A stretch of DNA of 64,000 nucleotides. Origin: Poa pratensis. Its lineage: Eukaryota > Streptophyta > Magnoliopsida > Poales > Poaceae. The stretch covers positions 24,684,805 to 24,748,804 of the forward strand of contig CAMZMU010000071.1 of assembly GCA_947311845.1 (NCBI GenBank), given 5' to 3'. Under the pieces are notes generated by a model. That model ran no database searches. It was not told the DNA's origin and saw only the letters and a list, made by a program, of their open reading frames with translations. A program made the position numbers and the translations under genes. This document shows, piece by piece, positions 10,854 through 23,578 of the stretch (the first letter of the stretch is position 1; each line of letters starts with the position of its first letter).

Positions 10854-12599
10854 TGTTGATGCATGTAAAATGCATACATGAACTTTGCATTATATTACTT
10901 ATATTTCAATCATATTTGCATCATATAAGGGTTATATCATTGTTTTATATTGATTTTGGGAATATTTCATTGTTTCCCTATTTTTCTGGAATTAACCCTG
11001 CACAGGCAGAAAACCCTATTTTCTATATTTTGATGTTTCAGGGACCCAAACGACGTCCAAATGACCTAATAATTTACGAGCATCAGTTTTTGGAAGGAAC
11101 AAAGCGTGGGAGCGAAGGAAGCGAACAACGGAGGCCCGAGGGCCAGAAGAGGGTGGCCCACGCGGCCAGATTCCTTGGCCGCGTGGGACCCACCATCTGG
11201 GCCTCGGAGCTCCGTTGCCGTCGATCTTTTTTCCCGAGCCTCCGTCTTGACCTAAAAACGACTATAAAAATAGTCCCCGACGCCCTTCGGAAAGGAGCGC
11301 CGCCGAAACACAGAAACCACGAAACAGAGACCTGGAGTTGCAGATTGGAGGGGGAAAACTCCGGCGGGGCGCTGCCGGCGTGGTCTCCATCTTCTCCAAC
11401 GACTTCTCCACCGTCTCCATGATGAAGAGGGAGTAGTCCACCCCTGGACTATGGGTTTGTGGAAGTAACTTATGTATCTCTCCTCTCTTGAGCTTCACTA
11501 ATTAGTACCGTATGAGCTGCTGAACATGATTACGGTCATCTATGTAATACCTTTGTGGTGGATCTTTTTATGAGTTAATATATGTTTGAGATTGCAATAG
11601 TTTTGTTTCAGTTATGAAAGTAGATGCATATTATGTACCCCGTTCTTGTTTACTTGTTATGATCAAGCATGTGTATGAGAGCGTGTGAGGGGGAACGTGT
11701 GCATTAGTTGGAGTAACGGGGGGTGGCTAGTGCGGTGAACGTGAGAGAAAGTTCCGCGATCCACTTGGGTTTTTACCTTACTTTGTTGCCTCACTAGGGA
11801 TAAAGAAAAATACCTTGCTACCGGAGATGTGGGTGTGACCATTGCCACTACTCCATGACTAGATCTAGCATGTTCTTATTTTAACTTCATGTCATGAAAC
11901 TTAATGCTATGCTCTGATTTATCTTAATTACTAAGGTGTTATGATTTAGTTCGCATCTTGGTGGAGTATAAGAGAGATTAATAAACAAAAGATCTCTATG
12001 TTAGGACGTGATGCCCATATAATTAGTAACTTGTCATGAAACCTTTTTGTTGCAATCTCATATGTCAATTCTAGTGTTCCATTGTCTACCACTTTATTAA
12101 AGAGAGAGTGCATTTGTGAAACCATGAACCCCGGTCCATTTTTAATCATAAGAAACACCTTTCCAACAACTTTTATCCACTTTACATTTTCTGCCATTTA
12201 AAAATCCGAAAATACAAAAACACTTTTACATCTTGCATTCACAATACAAAACCCAAAAATATCATCCATCATTGTTTCCACCATCCTTGCATATTTATTT
12301 ATCATCATTGCATATTTATTTATTGTTTTGCATTTATTATCTTTTCATATCATTCTCACACCTTGTGCTTGACAACCACTAGGTGAGGTTGAGGGCACAA
12401 ACAATTTACTTTGTTTTGTAGGTTTTCAAGAGAAGGATAAGAAGATAAATCTTTCACTACTGATTCCCCGAGAGTTCGATATTAAACCCTCGAGTCACCC
12501 CTCGTGGGGAAAACAGTCTTTCCTATACTATACACTCTGCACTTGGAGTCTCTGACCCATATTCTTTTGACACAGGTAACTACGTCAAGGGCCATCACA
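10854..12599 (+). repeat. 3' LTR of the Athila-like element
   Basis: About 1746 bp from TGTTGATGC to CCATCACA, a short inverted terminal match. The start follows a polypurine tract (AAGCTTGGGGA). The end is set by the resumption of copia LTR sequence. The exact last bases could shift by two because of a CACA ambiguity. It holds a GC-rich block at 11100-11400 and no credible gene. Confidence 0.7.
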
Positions 12600-13535
12600 C
12601 GCTTAAGGTCTTGCTGACACATGGAGATCGTTTGGATTTATTGGAATAATAGAAATAGGGAGAGAGAAATAATCCGGAAAGTTTTCGGTAGTATCGGAAG
12701 GGTTTCGGGAATGTCCGAAGGAAGTTCGGGTGGTCCGCAAATTGTTTCGGAGTCACGGGAGATTAAATAATATACAAATATATTAATTATGAATTTATAT
12801 AATTTATATTATTTTAATATAAATTAAAAAAGGGAGAAAATATGTGCAGCCCACTTAATGGGCCAAATCCCCAAGGTGGGGCCCATGTGGGGGCCGCACC
12901 ATGCATGGAGGTGGGGCACATGGGCCAGCATGGGGCCCATGGCCACCACGCACCAGCACCGGTGGCCGGCCGGCCACCACACCCCCTTCTCCCCTTTTTA
13001 GTCCCACATGGGGGAGGCAAGGTGTGTTGCACACCCCCTCCCCCTATATAAAGAAAGGCATATTAATTGTTTTAATATATATGAAAATACAATTAATTTG
13101 TATATGCCGGCCTGAGTTAATTCTCCGCCCGCTTTTCTTTCTCTCTCCCACTAAAGCTATACCGCGGTGCGCCGTCGTACTGTGGAATTCCACCCAAAGT
13201 TCTACTCCTGCGATCTCAGCTGGATATGAGAGACCAGGGGTTGTCGCCAAGCTCCGCACGTGTGTGAGTACTCGGAGGCGCCACACTTGGGGCGCCGGAG
13301 GCGTCATCGTCGCGCCGGTCTTCATCTTCGTCGCGTCAAGTTCTTCGCGACCTCGAGGTCGGCTACGTCGTCTACTTCGGCAACGCTTGTGCGGGAGCGT
13401 AATTCCCGCTTATCGATCTACGAGGGTATGTTATCGATGTTCCGCTTCGTTACCGCATTACTAGATAGATAGATCCTGCTATGTTTTGGTATTCGCTAGT
13501 TAGAAAATTATTGTTTTCTGCTACGAACCCCTTCA
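12600..13535 (+). repeat. Truncated 5' LTR of the copia element
   Basis: Near-identical to 24384-25322. Contains a TATA box (CCCTATATAAAG near 13045) and ends in CCCCTTCA. Its first roughly 800 bases lie beyond the Athila insertion, outside the window. Confidence 0.85.
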
Positions 13536-13536
13536 G

Positions 13537-13549
13537 TGGTATCATAGCC
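13537..13549 (+). promoter_or_regulatory. Copia primer-binding site (initiator tRNA-Met)
   Basis: TGGTATCATAGCC one base after the 5' LTR. It matches the usual copia TGGTATCAGAGCC, with one change. Confidence 0.8.
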
Positions 13550-14660
13550 GATCTATGCGTAGTTTTGCTGGTACGGTTAGAACTCGTGTTGAACATGAGG
13601 GCGTCTTTCTTATATTTGCTACCCTCTCGCATGCACTTGCTGTTTGCCATCGGCATTGAGTTGATGAAGCGGCCCGGACCGACCTTACGCGTACGCTTAC
13701 GCGAGACTAGTTCCGCCACTGACATATGGCTTGTACCATATATGCGGCTGGCGGGTGTCTGTCTCTCCCTCTTTAGATGGTCTAGAGCATTTTCAATGGA
13801 GGGCCCGAAAGGGATATTCAACATGCAATTGTTTGATCGACGCTGTGGTACAAGTTCGTAGGTAGGGAACGGTTCTCTCACGAAAGCCTTAGAAGCCACG
13901 TAAAACTTGCAAAACTAAATAAAGGTAGAAGCGTCTAACTTTGTTTTGCAGAGGCATTTTAATATGACATGGTTACGGTAAGTTTTTTGAATTGTTCGAA
14001 CTATCGGAGGCAAAGGAGGTGCCGTAGACTCGGAGCCATGCCGGGGTGCGAGGTCCAGGCGCACGGCGCCATGAAGGTTCAGGCGCGCGGCGCTGTGGAG
14101 GTCCAGACACACGGCCATGTCATATCGCACTTCATTACATTATTAGATTTTGTGTTGTTGTGTGTATGTCCTATTGATTGCTTATATATAAGATATACGA
14201 CGGTAGAAATAATAGGATGATCCCTAATAAAATACCCAAAATTGTGTTCTCCCTCAATGTGCACCACCAAGAAAGTTCTACGTTATGAGGCAGGCCGTGA
14301 CGATCGGGTGTCATACATTTCATCGTTCGCATACAGTGGGTGTAAGCCATGTTGCACGCGCAAAAACACCGAGGTTTGTTTGGCGAGCCTAGTATGTACA
14401 GACATAGCCTCGGAACACGGGAAGATCGAAAGATCGAGCATGAGTCACATGATTGTTGTGATCGACATTACGATGTCCACCTTTGAAGCTGTGCTGCCGG
14501 CTGTGACGATCGGGGGTAGTACAGTGAATTAGGATCGTGTAATCGCTGAGATGATTTTAGGGATAATAATCTTAGTGGAGTATGTTTAATAATTTGATTA
14601 TAAACTAAGCTCAATATTTTTGTAAACTTAGCCTTACCAACTTTGCGATTATATCTGTAG
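13550..14660. other. Copia leader region
   Basis: No gene supported. There is a local direct repeat of GGTCCAGGCGCACGGCGCC-like sequence at about 14050-14115. Confidence 0.5.
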
Positions 14661-15425
14661 ATGGTTCTTTACCCAAACGACAAGTTCTACTTCGGTTACT
14701 TCCTTAGAGATCAGTCCCTTTTGGCTGATGGATCCAACTTCATCTATTGGTACAAGAAACTGAGAGAAGCTCTCATACACAATAATATACTCTATGTTAT
14801 AGAACAAGGATTAGGAGAGAAACCAGGAGATTCTGCTAGCGAAGAAGAAGATGAGAAGTTTCGCCAGCGTCGTGACATTTTCATAGAAGTGCAAGTCATC
14901 ATGTCCGCAAGCTTAGCACCTGCGCTGAAAGCTCAGTTTCAACACATGGAACCTTACGACATGATAGATTCGATCAAAGCACTTTTTATAGATGAAATTA
15001 AGTATGAGCAGTACAGACAGCTGAAGAAGTTCCATTCACTCCAGATGGAGGAACACACCTGTTTGGAAACTCATTTGAAGAAAATGTATGACATTTACTT
15101 GAAGCTTACAAATGTCTACGACTTCTGGATGGCGGATTCATGTGAGATAGCTGCTACGTTGATGTCTCTACCTCCCAGCTATGAGAAACATATCCGTGGC
15201 TTTGCTGTAGAGAGAGATACGATCACTTTCTTCCAGTTCATAAGCCAGTTCAGATCTGTAAAGGTTGAACCCATCGAAGGAGAAATCTTCGACGCTACAG
15301 GTATATTTGATATACAAAGTTATAAATGTACTCTTCTTATGATACTTGATGAAAAGTATTTGATACTTATCCTGTTTATGAAACAGATCCTGATTATCAC
15401 AAGTATGCGAAGAACTATGATGTGA
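14661..15425 (+). CDS. Copia-type Gag protein (decayed C-terminus)
   Basis: A 254-residue frame. It starts with a short membrane of low-complexity residues, then the copia Gag core of the UBN2 type: NFIYWYKKLREALIHNNILY near residue 30, a coiled region around YRQLKKFHSLQMEEHTCLE near 115-135, and LMSLPPSYEKHIRGFAVE near 170-187. The last 45 residues (after about IEGEIFDATG) are hydrophobic and unlike Gag, so the frame has probably drifted out of register there. No CCHC zinc knuckle is present. In an intact element Gag forms the cytoplasmic virus-like particle. This is the only coding piece left in the element. Confidence 0.7.
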   Translation: MVLYPNDKFYFGYFLRDQSLLADGSNFIYWYKKLREALIHNNILYVIEQGLGEKPGDSASEEEDEKFRQRRDIFIEVQVIMSASLAPALKAQFQHMEPYDMIDSIKALFIDEIKYEQYRQLKKFHSLQMEEHTCLETHLKKMYDIYLKLTNVYDFWMADSCEIAATLMSLPPSYEKHIRGFAVERDTITFFQFISQFRSVKVEPIEGEIFDATGIFDIQSYKCTLLMILDEKYLILILFMKQILIITSMRRTMM

Positions 15426-17142
15426 CGGTGCGCAAGTGATGGCAAGCAAAGGAGTTGATGGCCAGTGGTGTTCACGTCCTCAAGTTATCATTAGTAGTTT
15501 TTGATAAAGAGATTTTGTAATAGTGAGAGTGTGATTTTGTTTAGTGTCTTGAATGTTACAAGACAAGTTATTCATATATGTAATAGAGCAAATTAGTTGT
15601 TTTATGTCATGGAACAAGTCAGTTGTTTTATATCATGAATAAAGTTTTTCTTGCGATCACATCTCGATTACAATATTTGAATGATAACCCGGTATACATT
15701 TATAAACTAGGAATAATAAAATTAAAATGTCCAAAGATCAAATGATATTGTTTCAAGAACAAACACCACCGAATTTAATCATAAAAGCAATGTAAGAAAT
15801 ATAGATGCTTCGATCTATTTAAGTTACATATGCCGAATTGATTAAATTAGATATTGAAATGTCAATATAAGAAGAAATTAATTGAAAGTCATACTAGATG
15901 ATTATAAAATTAAATAAGTGGTGAACATCATTGTTTCAAAATTTTCTATGATTCTAAGTAAATAAATGTATTTGCTAAAAGAAACATGAGTCTGAAAATA
16001 ATTTGATAAAAGATCAAAGGGGATTTTCAGAAGAAAGGTGGATAGAAATTAGATCCACATGATTCGATCAAACATGACAGCATTTTGAATTGTGGTTCCA
16101 ACTTAAAAGGACTTGTGAAATTTTGTTCCACAAATTATAATACCAGATATAATGATATATGAAGTATTATAATCATACTCTATTTTAGATAAAGTGTGGT
16201 CTCAAATAATATCTCCTAATAAGTTAGAATAATATTTATAGTCGACATCCACTTTAGAAATAAGTTTTTCACCGATAATTCGTGTAATCGACAGTGAGTG
16301 TCGTGGTGTAGTTGTTTATATGATAATACAAAACTGTACACGAATAGTTCTTTGTAGAATACTCATATTAGGTATGAGAGTGTATTCTGTAAGCCAAAAC
16401 CAACAGAAGCAAAACTTGTATTGCTGGCTGGGTGATTTAAGAGAAAATAAGATTTTCGAATAAAGGTTAGTGGAATAAAATAGAAGCTTAAAATGAGGTA
16501 TTTGACCTTGCCATAAAGTAGAATATCGGAAATTGTTCCGAAAAGAATATCTCTACAAATGGAAATGAAAATTTGATGATAAAAGATCATAGTACTTTCA
16601 AATAAGAAGCTTTTGTAAAGGTGTTGTACATTATGATTATTTTCTGTCAGGTCACAGATTAATATTCATAATTTAGATCATGTTAACAGAACAAGATACA
16701 CCTTCAAACTACAAACAAAATCGAGAGAATATCAAAAATACGAATAAAGACTGGTAGTCCTAAATCCCGAGTTACATTTAAAAGATTAAAACAGTAAATG
16801 TTACTCTAAATCTTATTAAGTGAAGAAGATTACTTAATCATCATATAAAATGTTATATGAAAGAAATGGAACTATAAGAAAGACATAGAAGCAAATTTTG
16901 TCAAGAAAAGTGTCTTGAACAAAATCAAAATTGTTGACTACATAAATGTAGACATGCTTAAGTCTGTGGGATACGTATTAGTAGAATACTGTTATATCGT
17001 ATTGGAACTCGAATTGATAAATGATCAATGATTTTGGTTTCACCAAAATATCGAAAGAAATTATGATTTTAATAATTTAAGTGGGATTCAAATTAGTTTA
17101 CTCAAATTTGATTTGTGAGTGACTTTTTGAGTGGGAGCTTAA
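15426..17142. other. AT-rich non-coding interior of the copia element
   Basis: Many stops in all frames and no recognisable pol motif. Either a pol region decayed beyond recognition or the original spacer of a gag-only element. Confidence 0.5.
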
Positions 17143-17559
17143 TCTTTACTATTAAAGGAGAGTCCGTCGTTGGTGTCACACTTCCAAATATTCACAGAAA
17201 ATGCCACCGCTAACTCTCCCGCTAAAAACATGGATTATTCTTATCCGATCTTGAGTTGAACCATGCCCTTCAAACCGCACAGCGCACGCCCAGATCTCAA
17301 CAGAATCTATCATTCTCTCTCCAATCTGAAAAAACACGAAACGTCTCTCAGAAAAAAAAAACACAAAACACGTCGATACAGTCCGGCCCCGCCGCGCCTG
17401 TCACCTCTCCGAAGTCCCAACAGAGGCGGCCATCCATGTCTACGGCGTCTGCTGCTCCAACGCCGCCCGGTGCCTATCCACGCGGCCCCGCGTCCCTAGA
17501 AGGTTCTGATCGGATCTTACAGAATTGGGGAGAGATTAAAACCGGCAGCTTCTCCAACG

Positions 17560-17945
17560 GCGACTGCATGGTGCGCCTCTTCTCGCCGACGTTAGGCTAG
17601 GTCGAACTCCCGGACTTCCTGGCCGACCGCGGGGGTACGCCAATGACATCCTCCTCGCCGATAAGCGCGTGGTCATCCTCGGCGGCCGGTGGCAGTTCAA
17701 CTTCGAGTTACGTCGATGCCACCCCGCCGTCGACCTTCTTCCTGTGATGCTGAGGCGCCTCCACGACGCCGGCGTCCCCAAGTAGTAGCCCCGTGGGCCG
17801 TGGTTCAGCGATGAGCTCTGGAGCCACTTCAACCGCGTGCCCGCTCGGAACAGCCTTTGCGCGGGCGATCCCTCGATGCGACAGCGCCGCGCGAATGTCC
17901 TCGATGTCTATCCGGCCATGTGTGGACTGATAACTCAGCGGCCAG
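17560..17945 (+). pseudogene. Captured gene fragment, product not recognised
   Basis: After several frame changes one plus frame reads coherently for about 100 residues. It includes YANDILLADKRVVILGGRWQ, then PAVDLLPVMLRRLHDAGVPK, an in-frame stop, and further sequence to a plausible splice donor near 17960. The composition is GC-rich and codon-like, unlike the surrounding AT-rich DNA, so I read it as an exon from a real gene carried by the Helitron. I cannot name the family. Confidence 0.4.
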
Positions 17946-18044
17946 CTTTTGCCACGGGGTAAGCATCTTGGACAGATTCTCCAATTGTTTATTTTCTTCT
18001 TTATCTCTTAGCTGGTGACTGGTGTAGCGGAGTTTCGTTGCTCA

Positions 18045-18890
18045 TCTCGTGCCCTGCAGGTTCGGCGCCGCCCTCCAGTACGACGGAATACCTGAGAGGA
18101 TCAAGAATGCTGCGGAGAGCGGCGAGGACTGTGTCAGCGCCCTCCCGGGCGCGCTCCTGCTGCACACACTGTCCTTGTTGCCGTGCGGATATGGGTGTTC
18201 GCCCACCGGTGACAGAACCTCTGGAGGTACACCCCCAGCCTGCGCCCCATCCATGGTCTCATCAATGACAGTTACTCAAGGTTCAGGAGCGCCGAGCATT
18301 TCGGCAAGTTCGCCAGCCATCTGATCATGCTCCGAAACCGCTCACCTCTTGACAACTGTGAGATCACTCTCTTTCCATATGGTACTGGTCATCGTCAGTC
18401 GTGCCCATACATCTAGGCGCTCCAGCTGTGGATTCTTTACGCTCTAGCGTGCCATGTTAAGGCGCTCCATGTTATGACTACTGTGGCGAGCAACACTTGC
18501 TACTCAATATGCCTTTCACGATTTCATCTCTCGGCACCTCATTGGCCTTACATCTTCAGAGTGTTATCTTCAAAAGCTCTATGGTCTCGAGTTGTCCGGT
18601 ACTAAAGGACCGGCAGATGCACTACTGCGATATTTGCATGCGGAAGATTTCATCTAAATCACTGAAGCGTTTGTGCATTACCGGTTGTTTCTTCCTTGAT
18701 CAATCCCGCACTCAGATTTCTGTCCTAGATGATTGTGACTTCATGACTCCTTTGCTTGAAAGCCTGCCATTGCTAGAAATAACATTCCTTAGGCTCGACC
18801 AGAATTGTCAAGAGTGTGCTTCTCAATGGTTTGTCCAGTGCTATCAGTTGGAGTTGATTGCTGAACCTACTAAGGTACTGTTTCGCTAAC
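18045..18890 (+). pseudogene. F-box/LRR (FBD-type) gene fragment, broken
   Basis: A plausible splice acceptor (CCTGCAG) precedes 18061. The F-box core DCVSALPGALLLHTLSLLP starts at about 18127. After a frame change and an in-frame stop, the usual continuation NLWRYTPSLRPIHGL and LIMLRNRSPLDNCEITL follows to about 18370. A leucine-rich part at 18600-18880 contains CDICMRKISSKSLKRLCITG and LLESLPLLEI. Members of this family are substrate receptors of SCF ubiquitin ligases. This copy has at least two frameshifts and a stop and cannot make the full protein. It is cargo of the Helitron. Confidence 0.65.
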
Positions 18891-21236
18891 TATCCAGTCG
18901 TATGCACTGTGCAACTTGTTGTATATCTATCCACTGTGAGGCATTAAACACATAATTTCACAAGTTATTTGACACTTGTGTCATCATTGAATGAAGAGAT
19001 ATAGTAGTATTCTTACAAGACACATTTATACTTTTGTAGCTGTAATTAGGAAGGGTATCATGTACGTTTTATTTTACTTCGCGAGTACGAAGACCATGAG
19101 CCAATAAGGCCAGTATGTGGAATGTTAGATGAAATCCTTTATTTCGCCTTTGTCTTTCATAACAATTATTCAAGCTAAGAAGGTTTAGCTTACTCTTACT
19201 GCTAAAATGTATCTAAATTGCTATTTTTTGGCTAGACCAGAGGGTTAGTGGTAGAAAAAATAATTCAAGAGTAAATTGTGTTATGTTATTCTCTTTTTGG
19301 GTTAGTTTAACCCTAAGTTATGTGATAGTACAAGGAAAAGAACATTTTACAGGAGAGAAGAGCATGTACCATTTTACTTCTTGAAGCATTTGGAGTTCGT
19401 ACATGTCACCTTATATCTGTATCTCTTTACATACCTTATCTGTATGGTAAGGTCCTCTGTTTCCATTAATATTTTCTCCTTATCTTTTTTGGCCATGTAA
19501 GCTTGAAGAGGTGTTTTATTCATACTAGATGATTCCCCGCGCGCTGCTGCGGGGTGTTAGTATGCCAAATAGCTTAGGACTATTATGCACTAAGGAGAAA
19601 GAAAATAAAGGAAAAAAGGCATCAGCATACACATAGTAAATGACATAACTATGACTTGAAAATGGTAGAGCTTGGAAGATCTTGTTCTGTAAAATGTGTC
19701 TGACTTTTCTCAAAGAAAATCATAGTACGCAAATGGATGAAAACTTATGTTTCAAATATTGAGCCAGCAAGCAACAAAAAGAAAAACATAAAACCTTTAT
19801 TACATTTGGGCAAGTTGTTGAAACTCTTTGGTCCACTCTGAATGTTCTTTTACTGAGTAATAATGTTATAATTTCAGACCACGCTCTGGTTGCAGTACAT
19901 GAGAATACATTGAAATCCGGCATAGAACTGTAGCTTCGGTGATCTTGGATGTCCTGATTCTAAGAGTATGTATGAAGAATTATGTAGCCATATCACAAAT
20001 ATTTGTCAAGAACTTGGTCTTCTATTGTTTTTTTGTCATGTAGTTCACAAGGAAATCAGGCCCAAGCTCCACTGCGCACCACACCACAGCTGCACGCTGA
20101 ATGATCCGCTGCAGTTGGTTACGAGGAAAGCCAAGAAGGCGTTCAAGGTGAGAGCTCCAGTCCGGTAAGTTCCATTTTAAGTTCACAAAATATGTGATAC
20201 TAGGTTCTGCCTTCCATCGCCCTGAACTATTTGGCTAGGTGTCAAGTTCCACCTTTTCAGATATTGTGGAAAATATTATTGAGAAAAACCTGGCCTTTAG
20301 ATAGAGTAGTATATTTGTGGTATTTCCTAGAAGATACATGGCTGTTAGGGAAAACAATAAGATAAAATGGTAAACTCATTTAATGCAGCATCATATCACA
20401 ACCGAATGACATTCTCGTTTTATTTTATTGGTTTGTAGTGATATGGTTGTAGGGACACGGTAAACTCATTTTATCTTTGCCGATCACATGTTCAAAATAT
20501 TCTGTGTTTGATCATTCTCCATCTAATATTAGCTAGGAGTATATGTATTTATCAGCCCGAATATATATGCTTCAGATTGAGTTTTCTTCATCTCCGTGAT
20601 AAAAACAGAAAACAAATTCCGATAGAATTAAGATAAGATGTTAATTTATGTAAAAGAAAGAAAGATAAAATGCTTGCATGGTTTTGTTGGTATTAGGTAT
20701 ACTATCATCTTTGAGTTCTTCAACTGCATGGAAAGCTCTATCCGGCTGCTCCAAATGAAAGTATTCATGACAACGTTCCCCAAGTTTGCACCAACATTCA
20801 ACACTTCTTGGGGCGGTAAGCTTCTTTGGACAGGGCATCACAAATGAGGATATGCCTTGCATGTATTCAAGCTTGCAAAGCTTAAGTACATGCTCTACTC
20901 CAGTAAGCTCTTGCTCTACTCCAGCAAGGCTAATGGTAGCTACACCTGATCCTCATGCACCCAAATGGTAGGAATTAGTTACAAAGATAATTAGTTAAGT
21001 CCTTAGTTAGTATTCAGTATTCACACGTGTGTTTTGTTTTGGTGATACTGATATGTTGAAACTTTCTGTTGCAAACAGTAACTCCAAGTTTGTATATCTG
21101 TAACTCCAAATTTGTGTGTATAAGTTCAATTCATACAAATATAGTGAGTTCACAAAGTTTGTATATCTAAACACTGCGTTACTGCTACCTACAGAGTGTC
21201 TTACAAAATACCAACACCACAAGTTTAAGAGCATCT
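18891..21236. other. Helitron interior, mostly unexplained
   Basis: AT-rich. A short coding-like piece at about 20045-20165 (PKLHCAPHHSCTLNDPLQLV) between splice-like sites may be another captured exon. Nothing else is supported. Confidence 0.35.
19525..19560 (-). mobile_element. 3' end of an inner Helitron on the minus strand
   Basis: On the minus strand the sequence reads a CCCCGC...GCGGGG hairpin, ten bases, CTAG, then T: a complete Helitron 3' terminus. It points left, so its body would extend to the right of 19525 inside the larger Helitron. I could not find its TC-type 5' end. Confidence 0.65.
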
Positions 21237-21420
21237 CATGTCTTTTATAGAACGTAGGCTCGAGACGAGCCCGGCTTTGAATTAACGAAGCCATCAACCG
21301 GTCAGGGATTACACAAGGCCACTATTACAACCCAAAGAACCGATCACCACCGCGACTGAACGATACAAGAGTGCACTCTGAACAGCTTACAACTCTACAC
21401 TAAACAGCAAGCACAAAAAC
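21237..21420 (-). mobile_element. LINE 3' tail fragment
   Basis: The block GGCTCGAGACGAGCCCGGCT...TTGAATTAACGAAGCC matches in layout the 3' end of the minus-strand LINE at 53925 (GGCTCGAGCAGAGCCTGGCT...TTAAATTAATAAAGGC). It is a 5'-truncated LINE copy in minus orientation, nested in the Helitron. Confidence 0.55.
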
Positions 21421-22528
21421 GAAGAACATGAAGCTCCGCTTGTCTCATGTCTTTTAATGTCTGAAACTTTCTTGCTGGTCTTATACTCTTCCGTCGATGG
21501 GTATCAGGGTCACCAATGCAACTGGTATGGGTTGTCTCTTGCAGTTGCAGGTAAAGTAACTTTTGTGAGCAACTTGGGTTAGTGTTCAAGGTGCAACTTG
21601 CTGAAGACTGTTGTGTTCCTACTGTTCAACACTACCCGCTGGAGGAGAGGACCGGCGTGTAGACAATGTCAAGCTGGAACTATTGAAGAGGAGCAGTAAA
21701 AGACGGTCACGTACATGCTCTAATGTTGTTGTCTGACTGGCATCTATTTAGCAACATTATGCACATCAATAATAGCGGGAGACCGGAATCGATCAGAAGG
21801 CGAGTTACACATATGTTCAGAGCCAAGGCCACCACTCTACAGAGAAGAGGAGACATTGTCAATGCTAACTGAAACATGTTCTTGCGATTATACCATGGTT
21901 AGCATGTGTTCATAGTCAACTGTCTTGTAGAATTTTCACTAAATAAAATTTCTGGGATTTTTTTTTGTGATACTTCGCTCATAGGCTGGTGCGAGTACCA
22001 ACACTTACAAAGTTTAGGGCCAGTGGAACTGTCCTGGGTGCTTTAGTGAGAGGTGTCTGGCAGTCCAAAAGAAATTCTCCTTGGAATACTGAATATGGTG
22101 CCATAACCAAAAGAAAATGAATTCCCTTGAATATTTGATGCATATGGAACCACAGCTAGAGGGTTTTTACTGATGTTATGAAGTATTACAATATGGACGA
22201 AACTTCCTTTGCGATGTTTAGCTAATGATAAAAAATGTGATTGCCTTTAAACACCTATTGGTTATTACATTTGTCGTGTTTAGTTAATAGGGTGCATGCA
22301 TAATAGTCATTTCTTAGTTTTGATTTGAACAAAGAGACATGTATGCTTAATTTGTGTACTAAGTAGGACCATAGAAATAAAATTAAACACCTGTCAAAGC
22401 AACAACAAGATGAAACACGAAGTTAATGTAAGATAAATTCACACTTTATTATCATGTCCATCGTTGTCTAGCATGCCCTGATATGCCAACAAGAACTTAC
22501 TTTGTGTGCATGACTTGCATTTTTTTTT
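21421..22528. other. Helitron 3' subregion without genes
   Basis: No gene or further terminus supported. Confidence 0.4.
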
Positions 22529-22557
22529 CCCGTTGCAACGCACGGGTATTCAACTAG
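22529..22557 (+). repeat. Helitron 3' hairpin and CTAG terminus
   Basis: Stem CCCGT / ACGGG around an 8-base loop, then TATTCAACTAG and host T. Confidence 0.88.
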
Positions 22558-23578
22558 TAGGATAAAAATGTGATTGACATTTTTGTGAAAGTTTAATAAA
22601 GCTTCATATGTAATTGACATTTTGAGTGGGAGCTTAAAATAAGATCCTTGTATGTAAATGACATATCATGGATAGTACCAATTGAATTGATTAGAGTTAA
22701 TTATAGAATTAAGATGAAGTTGTGATATGATTTAAACGTTTGTGTCTATAAAGATAGAACATGAAGTTTAAATAGAAGGTCGAGATGTTTTTATTAAGAT
22801 TGGATTCTGAAAGGTCAGAATGGAATAAAACCAAAGGAAAGGTCCTTGGAAATCTAATTAAAACATTTAGTACACGATAATAGTGGTTATAAGACATGTT
22901 GACCTATTATAATGTTGTGATAATAGGCATCATATGGGAACCATATTATGTGCTCGATGAAGTGTAACCCATGTTCTTGCGAGAAGAACACTTATCCGAG
23001 TAAATTTTAGAATTTACTGGAAGAAGAAATGTATCCTCCATAGTTTAATAGAAACTAAAAATAAGTTTAGGATCTATAAATTTAGAATTTATAGAAAACA
23101 GTAAAACCAACAAGTGTTGTGGAAATGACTGTCCTAGGTCAATGGAGGGTAAAAGGTCGTAGGAAGTTTTAGACACTAGATTGACAATAGAATGTCAATT
23201 CACTACATAGGTATAAAAGGTATATAGATACTGCGAGAATATACGTATTACGGTTGAATGAGAAATGTGTTCTCTAAAACTAAGTGTGTTTACAATGCAA
23301 TTAACTGATTAACAGAATCATAGTAAGCGCAGGGAAACAAAAGTCTCACTTAGTCACAAAATATGTATATGTGTTATAAAGATAACGGAATAATATCAAA
23401 CAAGGTGATATCATTGAATCGCAAAGAACACACGATTCTGTATGGTACAAATCGTGAAAGGAAAACTCTTCCACAAGCAGGCATTATCATAAAATACTTA
23501 TATGATAAGGTGATATGATTAAAGTAAAATGCAGCTGGTTTATTTGTACTCTAGTGCAAGTGGGAGACTGAAGGAGAA
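22558..23578. other. Copia interior right of the Helitron, with polypurine tract
   Basis: Non-coding and AT-rich. The motif GAGTGGGAGCTTAA just left of the Helitron recurs here at about 22623-22636. The tract AAGTGGGAGA at 23568-23577 directly precedes the 3' LTR and is the polypurine tract. Confidence 0.6.

Larger units (their letters stand above)
7933..12599 (+). mobile_element. 3' part of Athila-like Ty3/gypsy element
   Basis: The left part of this element is beyond the Tat insertion and outside the window. What remains is an aspartic protease coding segment (to 8466), about 2.4 kb of non-coding DNA, the tract AAGCTTGGGGA before 10854, and a long 3' LTR (10854-12599). Reverse transcriptase, RNase H and integrase are absent between protease and LTR, so it is a non-autonomous or internally deleted derivative, similar to Sabrina-type families of Triticeae. 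It was inserted into the 5' LTR of the copia element: the copia LTR sequence resumes at 12600 exactly where its 3' LTR has CGCTTAAGG (24384). Confidence 0.75.
17143..22557 (+). mobile_element. Non-autonomous Helitron carrying gene fragments
   Basis: The element is 5415 bp and has all the classical signs. It begins TCTTTACTATTAAAGG. It ends CTAG after a short hairpin (22529-22546), with 11 bases between hairpin and end. It sits between host A (17142) and T (22558) with no target duplication. The host copia interior is continuous across it. No Rep/helicase gene is present. The cargo is F-box/LRR gene debris on the plus strand, a further unknown coding-like piece, an inner minus-strand Helitron end and a LINE tail. 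Gene-fragment capture is typical of grass Helitrons. Confidence 0.85.

Noticed and set aside
12901..13464. 187-codon open frame in the copia LTR, repeated at 24746-25249
   Set aside because: Lies across the LTR promoter and R region; present in both LTRs because of the repeat; no domain.
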